Shown here one piece after another: positions 9,287 through 17,027 of a stretch of DNA of 64,000 bases. The notes beneath the pieces are model-generated. The model searched no databases, was not told where the DNA came from, and saw only the letters and a list, made by a program, of their open reading frames with translations. The translations under genes and the position numbers were made by a program. This DNA is from Phycisphaerales bacterium (GTDB lineage: Bacteria > Planctomycetota > Phycisphaerae > UBA1845 > Fen-1342): contig JALHJL010000012.1 in assembly GCA_022839625.1 (NCBI GenBank), positions 1 through 64,000 on the forward strand. The letters run 5' to 3'. How positions within the stretch are numbered: position 1 is the stretch's first letter; each line of letters opens with the position of its first letter.

Positions 9287-10347
9287 GGCTGCGGCTCAGG
9301 CCATCCCTGTACCTGGTAGAACTTGCGTGGAGATTCGGGGTGGCCCGTGCGGGCGGCCAGGTAGACCGTCTCCAGCAGTGCCTGCACCGCCAGGTGGCGC
9401 TCCAGCGGAGCCAGGGCCCGATCGCGCGCCTGGCCACGGACGAACTCGGCGAAACGCAGCAGCTCACTGGCCACGAAATCGCCCGACAGCGGGCGCCGGT
9501 CAGCAAACCCGCCATCCGCGCGTACAAGCTGGACCTCATCTTCGGTGAGCAGCACCGACAAGTCCCGCCCATGGTGTGCCAGGCACTGTTCGAACGGCGG
9601 CACACCCAAACTCGCACGGAGCACCGCGGCTCCGCCGTCGCTGTAGCGCAGGACCGCCACGGCGGTGTCTTCGCTCTCGCCCGCGGCGACGCCGGTAGTT
9701 CGATAGCAGCCGATGGCTGCGGCGACCGTCTCCGGAAGTCCGCGCACCGCAAGCAGCGCTTCGAGCAACGGGTAGCCGACCTGTGCCAGCGCGCCGCCGG
9801 CGGTGTCGCTGTTTCCGCCGTGCGGCCTCTGCGCGGCGGCAGGTGGCGCGCTGGCCCGCAAGTCCGAGAATAGCGGGGTCAGCTCCCCCGGCCAGTGGAT
9901 CTCGCGCCACGCGTGGTCGGACACGTACTCCCACCAGGAGGCGACGCGGTAGATTGTGGGAACTTGTCGGGCCCGGGTGACGACTTCCGCCGCTTCCGCA
10001 AAACTGGCGGCCGTCGGCGGCAGACGCCACACGTGCAGCCCCTGCTCGGCCGCCATCGCGGCGAGGGCGCTGTCCTGGTGGGGTGAAGTCGCCAGGAGGA
10101 CGGCTTCCAGGCCGGGCTGCTTCAGCAGGGTACGTGGGTCGCCGAACCAGGGGACCTCGCGCAGGCTGCCCCCGGCCGGATCGCCGGCCCGCGCCAATGG
10201 CTGGATGAGCAGGCAGTTGTCGAGGGCGGCCATCAGGCGTGCGAGCGATGGGCCGTCGGCCACCAGCCCGACGCGCACCGGCCCGCCGGGGCGGCCCTGG
10301 CGGGCGGCCTCCTGGGACTTGCGCTCGTTGTTTGTCGGGCTCGGCAT
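9283..10347 (-). CDS. Degenerate Gfo/Idh/MocA-like protein
   Basis: 354 residues. The layout is that of Gfo/Idh/MocA oxidoreductases: N-terminal Rossmann-like start (VRVGLVADGPSLARL), a middle segment GLHVWRLPPTAASFAEA where the family normally has a conserved E-K-P, and GGALAQVGYPLLEAL where it normally has G-H-x-x-D. Both catalytic landmarks are therefore altered (Lys and His missing), so the protein may be non-enzymatic or bind a ligand. ATG 10347 was chosen because the Rossmann strand starts soon after; the frame is open further upstream but with low-complexity residues. Coupled (ATGA) to the DUF4091 gene. Confidence 0.68.
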   Translation of the reverse strand: MPSPTNNERKSQEAARQGRPGGPVRVGLVADGPSLARLMAALDNCLLIQPLARAGDPAGGSLREVPWFGDPRTLLKQPGLEAVLLATSPHQDSALAAMAAEQGLHVWRLPPTAASFAEAAEVVTRARQVPTIYRVASWWEYVSDHAWREIHWPGELTPLFSDLRASAPPAAAQRPHGGNSDTAGGALAQVGYPLLEALLAVRGLPETVAAAIGCYRTTGVAAGESEDTAVAVLRYSDGGAAVLRASLGVPPFEQCLAHHGRDLSVLLTEDEVQLVRADGGFADRRPLSGDFVASELLRFAEFVRGQARDRALAPLERHLAVQALLETVYLAARTGHPESPRKFYQVQGWPEPQP

Positions 10348-10355
10348 CGTATAAT
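10328..10355 (+). promoter_or_regulatory. Sigma-70-like promoter candidate for purC
   Basis: TTGTTT (10328-10333), 16-base spacer, TATAAT (10350-10355). A perfect -10 hexamer is rare in this GC-rich DNA. It overlaps the first codons of the divergent gene and would give a leader of about 200 bases before purC. Confidence 0.5.
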
Positions 10356-10566
10356 GGAGGCGTCTTTGATCACGTCGCGTTGCAGCGGAACGAGGTCGCC
10401 ACGGCCAGCGGCCGTGGGCTTCTATCTGCCAGACCTCCACGGCGACGCGGTAACGAGACATTTTGCGCTCGCGCGGCCCTTCCCGCCACCCGCCCCGGCG
10501 GGTTCGTGATGTCTGTAGCGTCGGACCTCCGCGTCCCGCGTTTCTTCGGAAAGACAGGTGCCCAGG

Positions 10567-11514
10567 ATGGAAGCAGCGACCACCATTCACAGGACGGACT
10601 TGCCGGAGCTGGTGAAGCGCGGAAAAGTCCGCGACATCTACAAGGTTGGCGGCCGTCTGATGATCGTCGCCACGGACCGGATCTCCGCGTTTGACGTGGT
10701 CATGGAGCAGCCCGTACCGGGCAAGGGCATCCTGCTGACGCAGATGTCACGCTTCTGGCTCGAAACGCTGCCGGCCTGTGCGCCGCACCACTTGGACTAC
10801 GTCGTCTCGGATGAGCAGGTGCCCGCGGATTACGCGCCGTACGTCGATCAACTGCGCGGGCGCGCGATGGTGGTCAAACGGGCCGACATCCTGCCGGTCG
10901 AGTGCATCGTCCGCGGGTACATCGTCGGCAGCGGCTGGCGGGAGTACCAGAGCACGGGCTTCGTCAGCGGGGTGAAGCTCCCGCCCGGACTCCGGCACGC
11001 GGAACGATTGCCGGACCCCATCTTCACGCCCTCGACCAAGGCGGAGGTCGGACACGATGAGCCGATCTCGTTCGATCATGCGTGTGAGACCGTGGCGCGG
11101 TTCCTGGCCCCGAAGCGGAGTGTCTCAGTCGACGCACGCGACGTCATGGAGCGTGTCCGCCGGCGCTCGCTGGATATCTACGCCCAGGCTTCGCAGCACG
11201 CCGAGCAGCGCGGCATCATCATCGCCGACACGAAATTCGAGTTCGGCCTCTATGAGGGCGAGCTGCTGTTGGCCGACGAGGTGCTCACGCCGGATTCTTC
11301 TCGGTTCTGGCCCGCCGACCAATACCGCGTGGGCGACGACCAACCCAGCTTCGACAAGCAATTCCTGCGCGACTACCTCGCCGCGCTGCACTGGAACAAG
11401 CAGCCGCCTCCGCCACCCATCCCGGACGAAATCATCGCCCGGACGCGGCGGGGCTACGAAGACGCGTATCAGCGGTTGACGGGGCGGAGCCTGACGATGG
11501 ACGATCTGCCGTAG
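10567..11514 (+). CDS. purC: Phosphoribosylaminoimidazole-succinocarboxamide synthase (SAICAR synthetase)
   Basis: 315 residues, the longer form of the family. It ligates aspartate to CAIR with ATP in purine synthesis, in the cytoplasm. Diagnostic motifs: RGKVRDIY near the N-terminus, TDRISAFDVV, LPVECIVRGYIVGSGW, IIIADTKFEFG and DEVLTPDSSRFW. ATG 10567 gives a normal N-terminus; an in-frame GTG at 10558 adds three residues and cannot be excluded. It stands alone, with unrelated genes on both sides. Confidence 0.97.
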   Translation: MEAATTIHRTDLPELVKRGKVRDIYKVGGRLMIVATDRISAFDVVMEQPVPGKGILLTQMSRFWLETLPACAPHHLDYVVSDEQVPADYAPYVDQLRGRAMVVKRADILPVECIVRGYIVGSGWREYQSTGFVSGVKLPPGLRHAERLPDPIFTPSTKAEVGHDEPISFDHACETVARFLAPKRSVSVDARDVMERVRRRSLDIYAQASQHAEQRGIIIADTKFEFGLYEGELLLADEVLTPDSSRFWPADQYRVGDDQPSFDKQFLRDYLAALHWNKQPPPPPIPDEIIARTRRGYEDAYQRLTGRSLTMDDLP

Positions 11515-11617
11515 GTGGCCCGGGACCGGTCGGTCCGGCGCAAGTGCGGAGTTCGGCTCCGGAATGGCCGCCTGGTCGCTGGCGCTCCGCGGTCGGTCCC
11601 GCCCTCTCTGACCGTGG

Positions 11618-14077
11618 TCAGCCAACTCGGCGACGCCCATTGCCGCGCGCCCGTAGCAGGCGGGCCAAGGTCACGCCGATCAGACCAGCGCTCGCGGCCG
11701 GGCAGGCCGACCCGCACGGTCCCGGCGACGTGCGTCCTGCTCCCAATCCGGTGACGCTCTGGTCATCCGCGCCGGCATCGTCGGGCGCGTTCTCTTCGAA
11801 GACCGCCGTCACCGTCCGGTCCCTGTCCATCGTCACCGCGGCCGACATGCTGGCACCCGACGCGTCACCCTCCCAGCGGGCGAAGCGCCAGCCCTCCTCG
11901 GGCGTCGCGTTCAACGTGACGGTCGCGCCCGCGGCGTACGTTCCGCCCGCAGGATCGACGGAGCCCTCACCTTCGATACGGATGCTCAGTCGGTACCGCA
12001 CCGGCGTATCCGGTTCGAAGACGGCGGTAGTACTTCGATCGCGCGTCATCGTTACAGTGGTCGTCGCGCTCGTACCGCCCGCATCGCCCTCCCAGCGGAC
12101 AAAGTGCCAGCCGGCATCGGGCGTCGCCGTCAGCTTGACGCTGGTGCCCACGTCGTACGTTCCGCCCGGCGGATCGAGAGTTACGGTGCCCTCGCCCTCG
12201 ACGGTCACTCCCAGGGTGTACTGGATGACGCCCTGTTCGAACACGGCCGTCACACTCTTGTTGTCGCTCATGACAAGCGTCGCCGGATTGGCTGCACCGC
12301 TCAGCGCCCCTTCCCAATGGTCGAAGCGCCAACCAGCCTTCGCCGTGGCCGTGAGCTTCACGCTGGTACCGCTGTCGTACTCGCCGCCCGGAGGATCCAA
12401 CGACACGGTGCCCTCGCCCGCGACTTCCACCGCCAGGGTGCAACGGGCCGTGATAAGTTCGAACTCAACGGTGACGGTCTTGTTCTTTGTCATCGTCACC
12501 GTGTTGGTGAGCGTCGTCTTCGAATCGTCGTCGGTACCCGTCCAGAGCTTGACCCGATACCCCTCGTCCGGGTCTGCGGTCAGGCCGACCTTCGCGCCAT
12601 GCGCGAAGCACGAACCCCCGTCAACCGCCGGGGCCGGTGGCTCGCAGAGGATTGTGCCGTGTCCGCCGACGACGCCCGCCACAAGCGTGTGGCCCACGCT
12701 GACCTTCACTGTGTCGGTGTCCTTGTTGCCGTCGTTGTCGGTGACGGTGAGCGTATACGTGGTCGTCTGCGTCGGCGATGCCATCGGCTGGGCCACGTCC
12801 GCGCCGCTCAATCCGGCGGTCGGTGACCAGGAATATGAATACGGCGGTGTGCCGCCGGAGGCTGAGCCCGAGAGCTTCACGCTGTCGCCCGGGCAAATGG
12901 ATTTGTCGGAGCCGGCGCTCGCCTTTACTGAGACAGCGGGGCACGGATTGGGGTCGCAGTCCGTGCCATCGCCCTGGTAGGTGCCGCCCGCCGCCACGCA
13001 GTCGGCCGCGGTCTCGATCTGGCAACTGCCGTCAGCGAAGCAGCAGGCACCGGCGGGGGACGGGGGTGGCGGCGTCAGGCAGAAGGCCATGTCGTAACCC
13101 AGGCTGCCCCCGTAATCTGTCCACGCGGAGCCAACTGCGCTTGTTAGCCACACAAACAGGCAACTCGCGCTGCCCCCGGTCCCCGCGATGGACACCCAGC
13201 CGCTTGGGAGCGTGCAGCAGGGAGCGAGGGTCGCCTCATACTCGTACGCCGGATACCCATACCACCAGTACTCGTACGGCAGGAGCTGCGGCGTCAGCGT
13301 GCGGACGTACTCGCTGACCGGATTACTCAGGTCTGGCAGGCTGCCTGCGTCTGCATAAAACGCGATGCGGAACGTCGTGTCCGCGGGGCAAACGTCATAA
13401 GTGATCCAATCATACGGAAAGCCCCAGAAGTGCACATCGCAGATCGGCCCGCTGAGGGGACCGAAGTAGTCGAACGTCAGGCCCCCACCATACGCATACC
13501 CGTCCGTATCGCTAAAACTGAAGAAGCCCGAGGGATCATACGACTGTGCCCAGATCGCATCGGGCGGACACGATACGTCACCCTCCGAGCAGGGGTTTGG
13601 ATCGCAGGGCGCGCCTTCCAGCCACAGCACACCGCCGGCGTTGACGCATGCGGGCTCGCCAAGCTCCTCACAGTGGTTGTCCCCGAAGCAGCAGGCGCCA
13701 CCGGCACCACCCGTGCAATCACCGCCGTCCCAGCTCAACGCGGCGCAGTTGAGGTTGATCATGTTGCCATGCCACTCCCACGCGTAGTCGTCGCAGTCCC
13801 CGTCGCCCAGCCAGTTCGCCGGCGCGCAGTGGCCGTCACAGTCGTTGATCTCCCCGCATAAGCACGTGCCAGCACTCGGACAGCTCGCGTATGCCGCGTT
13901 CCAGGTTCCGCCCCACGCGACGCAGTCTGCCTCGGTGGCGAAGCCGTCGGAAGCGTCAGCACACGTGCCGTAAGCCGGGAAACAGCAGACCCCGGCGGCG
14001 CTTGGCTGCGACCCGGCCAAGCCCAACGCCGCGACCGTCAAACAGGTGAACCAGATCGAAATATACTTTGGCGCCAT
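11618..14077 (-). CDS. Secreted modular protein: CCF Cys-rich repeats, PKD domain, four bacterial B-repeats, CTERM-like tail
   Basis: 819 residues; GGAGG lies 7-8 bases before ATG 14077. A signal peptide (ISIWFTCLTVAALGLAG) is followed by three Cys-rich units of the type CCF-x-DGxC-x-DC-x-GGTYxGDGTDC (near residues 30-75, 140-175 and 355-390). A PKD-like domain (about 395-470; GGTPPYSYSWSP) precedes four tandem copies of the divergent InlB/Listeria-type B-repeat (about 475-765; each ends in a W-x-G ... TAVFE pattern). The C-terminus has Cys-Gly-x-x-Cys, a hydrophobic helix and an Arg-rich end, like sorting tails. No catalytic site; a surface or adhesion role is inferred. Confidence 0.85.
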   Translation of the reverse strand: MAPKYISIWFTCLTVAALGLAGSQPSAAGVCCFPAYGTCADASDGFATEADCVAWGGTWNAAYASCPSAGTCLCGEINDCDGHCAPANWLGDGDCDDYAWEWHGNMINLNCAALSWDGGDCTGGAGGACCFGDNHCEELGEPACVNAGGVLWLEGAPCDPNPCSEGDVSCPPDAIWAQSYDPSGFFSFSDTDGYAYGGGLTFDYFGPLSGPICDVHFWGFPYDWITYDVCPADTTFRIAFYADAGSLPDLSNPVSEYVRTLTPQLLPYEYWWYGYPAYEYEATLAPCCTLPSGWVSIAGTGGSASCLFVWLTSAVGSAWTDYGGSLGYDMAFCLTPPPPSPAGACCFADGSCQIETAADCVAAGGTYQGDGTDCDPNPCPAVSVKASAGSDKSICPGDSVKLSGSASGGTPPYSYSWSPTAGLSGADVAQPMASPTQTTTYTLTVTDNDGNKDTDTVKVSVGHTLVAGVVGGHGTILCEPPAPAVDGGSCFAHGAKVGLTADPDEGYRVKLWTGTDDDSKTTLTNTVTMTKNKTVTVEFELITARCTLAVEVAGEGTVSLDPPGGEYDSGTSVKLTATAKAGWRFDHWEGALSGAANPATLVMSDNKSVTAVFEQGVIQYTLGVTVEGEGTVTLDPPGGTYDVGTSVKLTATPDAGWHFVRWEGDAGGTSATTTVTMTRDRSTTAVFEPDTPVRYRLSIRIEGEGSVDPAGGTYAAGATVTLNATPEEGWRFARWEGDASGASMSAAVTMDRDRTVTAVFEENAPDDAGADDQSVTGLGAGRTSPGPCGSACPAASAGLIGVTLARLLRARGNGRRRVG

Positions 14078-14832
14078 GGCCCGACCTCCTTTGCTCGCTG
14101 CGGCGCAGCATCCTCACTCTTCGTGACACCCTTGAGATGTTGACGCGCCGAGCCGCGCCGCGCGCTGCGACGTGGACTGGGCGACACGCGACACAGAGTC
14201 AGCTTCATGACACGCACGGGCAGCGCCCCCGGTACGAGCAACCCCACCGCGGAGCCCCGCTCGGCCTCCCGGCCGCTGGCGATGCTGCGCAGCGTTGACC
14301 TGCACACCCGCACGCAACACCCCGTCGGCGCGTTACGTAACCCCGCCGCGCCGGCGCCAAGCTGGGCCGGAGCCCCGTCTCGCAGCCGCGGCTCTCCGCA
14401 CAAATCAACGGCGCATGCTTGCGCGGAATCCGGCCCAACCATCATCAGTCTAAGTCTGGGGCCGGGCTCGCACAAGCTCGAACCTTGAATTGTCAGCACG
14501 GCTTTACTGGAACTGGGCTGCGCGGCGGAGCGGCGAGTGATGGCGCCCCTTCGTCAAACGACCCTTCCGTGTGACGGATTCCGCCGGTCGCCCCAAACCG
14601 CGGCCGTTTCGCATCGGCCTGCGGCGCGCTGGCCGGTTCAGGATTGTCTGCTAGCCCTCTCGTGCGCGCTCCCGACGCGCGAAGCAGTGCGGGCACAAAA
14701 AAGCAATATGGAGCCCAGCGGGCCGGCATCCGATCAGAAACGAGTGAGGATGCTGCATGGGCACGGCGCAGCGTGGGCCTGCGCCGGCCGCTTGGCAGTT
14801 ATCAGACGCGCATCGGAGCCGTTGGGAGCCAC
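14078..14832. other. 755-bp region with no convincing gene
   Basis: Lies between divergent genes. Short open frames occur on both strands but are Arg/Pro/Ala-rich with no recognisable domain, as expected by chance at this GC content. A short A-rich stretch (AAAAAAGCAATATGG, about 14697-14711) is the only locally AT-rich spot and could belong to the promoter of the first HDOD gene. Confidence 0.5.
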
Positions 14833-15717
14833 ATGCCAGCCGTTGCCGCCACGCTTCAGAAAACGTTGCCGCCGGACCTGCAACAGGCCCTGGCGCGCAT
14901 GGGCGAAATCAGCTCGTTGCCGGAAGTAACTGCGAAGATCGTGCAGATCGTCGAGGACCCGCGCGCGACCGCCCGTGACATGCACGACATTATCCGCACG
15001 GATCCGGCCTTGGCGGCCAAGATCCTGCGCGTGGTGAACTCGGCTTTCTACGGCTTGCCGTCCCAGGTGGCCAGCCTGGAACGGGCCATTCTGCTGCTCG
15101 GCCTGAGCGCGGTGAAAAACATCGCCCTGGCGGCTTCCCTGTCGCGGCTGTTCGACGTGCAAGCGGTGTCGGAGCAATTTGCGGCGCGGGACCTGTGGCG
15201 GCACTGCGTGGCCGTAGGCGTCGCCGCGCGGCTGCTCGCCAGCACGGCGCGCGAGCCGCACGTCGACGAGGCGTTTGTGGCCGGGCTGGTCCACGACATG
15301 GGGCTGATCGTGGCGCAGCAGCTCTTTCCAGGCAAACTGCGGGCCGTCGCGGCACAGTGTCACGAACGGTCGGAGGGCTTCTGCGCGTTGGAGCAGGCGG
15401 TCATCGGCGCGGACCACCAGGCGTTCGGCGGGGCCCTGGCAGCGAAATGGCGCTTCCCGATGGAGCTGCGGCTTGCGGTGGCCTACCACCACGAACCGCT
15501 GGTGCTGCCGCCTGGCCAGCAGAAGATCACCGCGACTGTGTACGCGGCGGACACCCTGTGCAGCCAGGGACGCTACGGCTTCTGGCTCACCGGGTGCGCC
15601 CAGGAACTGCCGGATTCGATGTTGGAACTCGTGCGGCTTTCGCCCGCGGCCCTGGAGCAGGTCATGGAAGATCTGCCCGGACGTGTGGAGGAGGCCGAGC
15701 GCGTCTTCGCCGACTAA
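14833..15717 (+). CDS. HDOD-domain signalling protein 1
   Basis: 294 residues, almost entirely one HDOD domain: LPEVTAKIVQIVEDP, DPALAAKILRVVNSAFYGLP, LGLSAVKNIALAASLS, VAGLVHDMGLIVAQ and GADHQAFGGALAAKW. HDOD proteins are HD-related but usually lack phosphohydrolase activity and act in signalling, motility or stress control. Here His-Asp occurs in VHDMG and ADHQ. ATG 14833 was chosen from GGGAG about 8 bases upstream and from alignment with the next gene. It is followed 88 bp later by a close paralogue. Confidence 0.88.
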   Translation: MPAVAATLQKTLPPDLQQALARMGEISSLPEVTAKIVQIVEDPRATARDMHDIIRTDPALAAKILRVVNSAFYGLPSQVASLERAILLLGLSAVKNIALAASLSRLFDVQAVSEQFAARDLWRHCVAVGVAARLLASTAREPHVDEAFVAGLVHDMGLIVAQQLFPGKLRAVAAQCHERSEGFCALEQAVIGADHQAFGGALAAKWRFPMELRLAVAYHHEPLVLPPGQQKITATVYAADTLCSQGRYGFWLTGCAQELPDSMLELVRLSPAALEQVMEDLPGRVEEAERVFAD

Positions 15718-15805
15718 CACGTACGAGGAACAACGGCGCCCGATTGAGGGCTTGGCTTCAGAACCCCGGGACAACGCGGAGTTCCGCCCGCTGAAAGGAC
15801 CGACG

Positions 15806-16708
15806 ATGGGGACCCGCGCGACAGTTGGGCCCAGCCCCGGAGGCAAGACCCTTGCAGCGCCCCTCCAGCAAGCGCTGGCGAAGGTCACCGAGATCGGGTC
15901 CCTGCCGGAGGTCACGGCGCGCATTGTCCACGTGATCGAGGACCCCAACGCCGGCACCAAGGCCGTCCAGGACGCCGTCCAGCACGATCCCGCCCTCGCG
16001 ACGAAAATCCTCAAGCTGGTGAACTCCGCTTTCTACGGCCTGCCGGCGCAGGTCGCCAGCCTCGAGCGGGCGATCGTCATGCTTGGGCTCAGCGCCGTGC
16101 GGAACCTCGCACTGGCCGCCTCGCTGTCGCGGCTGTTCAAGGAGGGCCAGATCTCCAGCCAGTTCGGCACGGCGGACCTGTGGCAGCACAGCGTCGCCGT
16201 CGGCGTGTGTGCGAAAATGCTCGCACAGGCAGGGAGGGCGCTGCCCGGGGACGAGGCATTCGTCGCCGGGCTCGTCCATGACATTGGGCTGATCGTCGCC
16301 CACCAGCTCTTCCGCGCACAGGTGAAGGACGTGGCCGAGCGCTGCTTCAGCGAGCCGCAGAACTACTGCGCGGCCGAAGAGGCCGCCATCGGCGCGGATC
16401 ACCAGGCCCTGGGCGGCGCGCTGGCAGCCAAGTGGCGATTCCCGCCCGGGCTCTGCCACGCGATCACCTACCACCACGATCCTAGCTCCCTTCAGCCGGA
16501 GCTACAGAAGGTGGCCGCCCTGATCTACGTGGCGGACACCCTCTGCTGCCGGGGCCGCCACGGGTTCTGGCTCACCGCACAGATTCAGGAGCTCTCGGAC
16601 TGGATGCTGGACCTGACCGGCGTGCGGGCCGCCGACCTGGAGAACGTGGCCGGGGAACTGCCGGCGCGGCTCGCCGAGGCCCAGCAGATCTTCACGACCG
16701 AGGGATAG
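15806..16708 (+). CDS. HDOD-domain signalling protein 2 (tandem paralogue)
   Basis: 300 residues. Same layout and most of the same motifs as the preceding gene (LPEVTARIVHVIEDP, KILKLVNSAFYGLP, VAGLVHDIGLIVAH, GADHQALGGALAAKW, YVADTLCCRGRHGFWLT); by eye about two thirds of residues are shared, so this is a tandem duplication. AAGGA lies about 8 bases before ATG 15806. The main differences are in the N-terminal 25 residues and in the segment after the VHD motif. Probably co-transcribed with its neighbour. Confidence 0.88.
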   Translation: MGTRATVGPSPGGKTLAAPLQQALAKVTEIGSLPEVTARIVHVIEDPNAGTKAVQDAVQHDPALATKILKLVNSAFYGLPAQVASLERAIVMLGLSAVRNLALAASLSRLFKEGQISSQFGTADLWQHSVAVGVCAKMLAQAGRALPGDEAFVAGLVHDIGLIVAHQLFRAQVKDVAERCFSEPQNYCAAEEAAIGADHQALGGALAAKWRFPPGLCHAITYHHDPSSLQPELQKVAALIYVADTLCCRGRHGFWLTAQIQELSDWMLDLTGVRAADLENVAGELPARLAEAQQIFTTEG

Positions 16709-17027
16709 CGAACCGTAGCCAAGGCAACGTCCGTCGCGCGGGCGCCGGCGGGGGCGCCGCCCGCCGGCTGCGCCGGGTGCCACTGGCAGCTTCGCCGCTG
16801 GCGGCTTGCTGCCGGTGCCGCCTGCAACACGGATGCGTCACACTTCCGGCGAGGGGCACAAGCCCCGGACGGGGCGGCTGACGTTTGCAGTCCGTTGAAA
16901 AAGGGTAACAGGCACCGCGCGAGACCCGCGCAGCACTACCGCGAACGCCCGCCGGCGCGGAGCCAGTCCCCTTTCTCAACGGACACCTATGGCTCCCCTT
17001 CCTCTCTGGTGGCGGGCGGGCGCAGCC
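16709..17027. other. Intergenic region holding repeat element copy A
   Basis: 319 bp between the HDOD pair and the convergent cytochrome gene. The first 180 bp are GC-rich without a visible gene; the rest is the MITE-like element described separately. Confidence 0.5.
16890..16989. repeat. MITE/REP-like palindromic element, copy A
   Basis: About 100 bp with inverted ends: GTCCGTTGAAAAAGGG on the left and CCCTTTCTCAACGGAC on the right, i.e. GTCCGTTGA-N-AAAGGG. The same sequence, about 75-80% alike by eye and in the same orientation, recurs at 57380-57478. The right half (GGCGCGGAGCC then CCCTTTCTCAACGGACACC) is best conserved. No coding capacity. Confidence 0.8.

Noticed and set aside
14078..14832. 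Several short frames between the CTERM-like gene and the first HDOD gene
   Set aside because: All are Arg/Pro/Gly-rich and no two frames show conserved motifs or ribosome sites.
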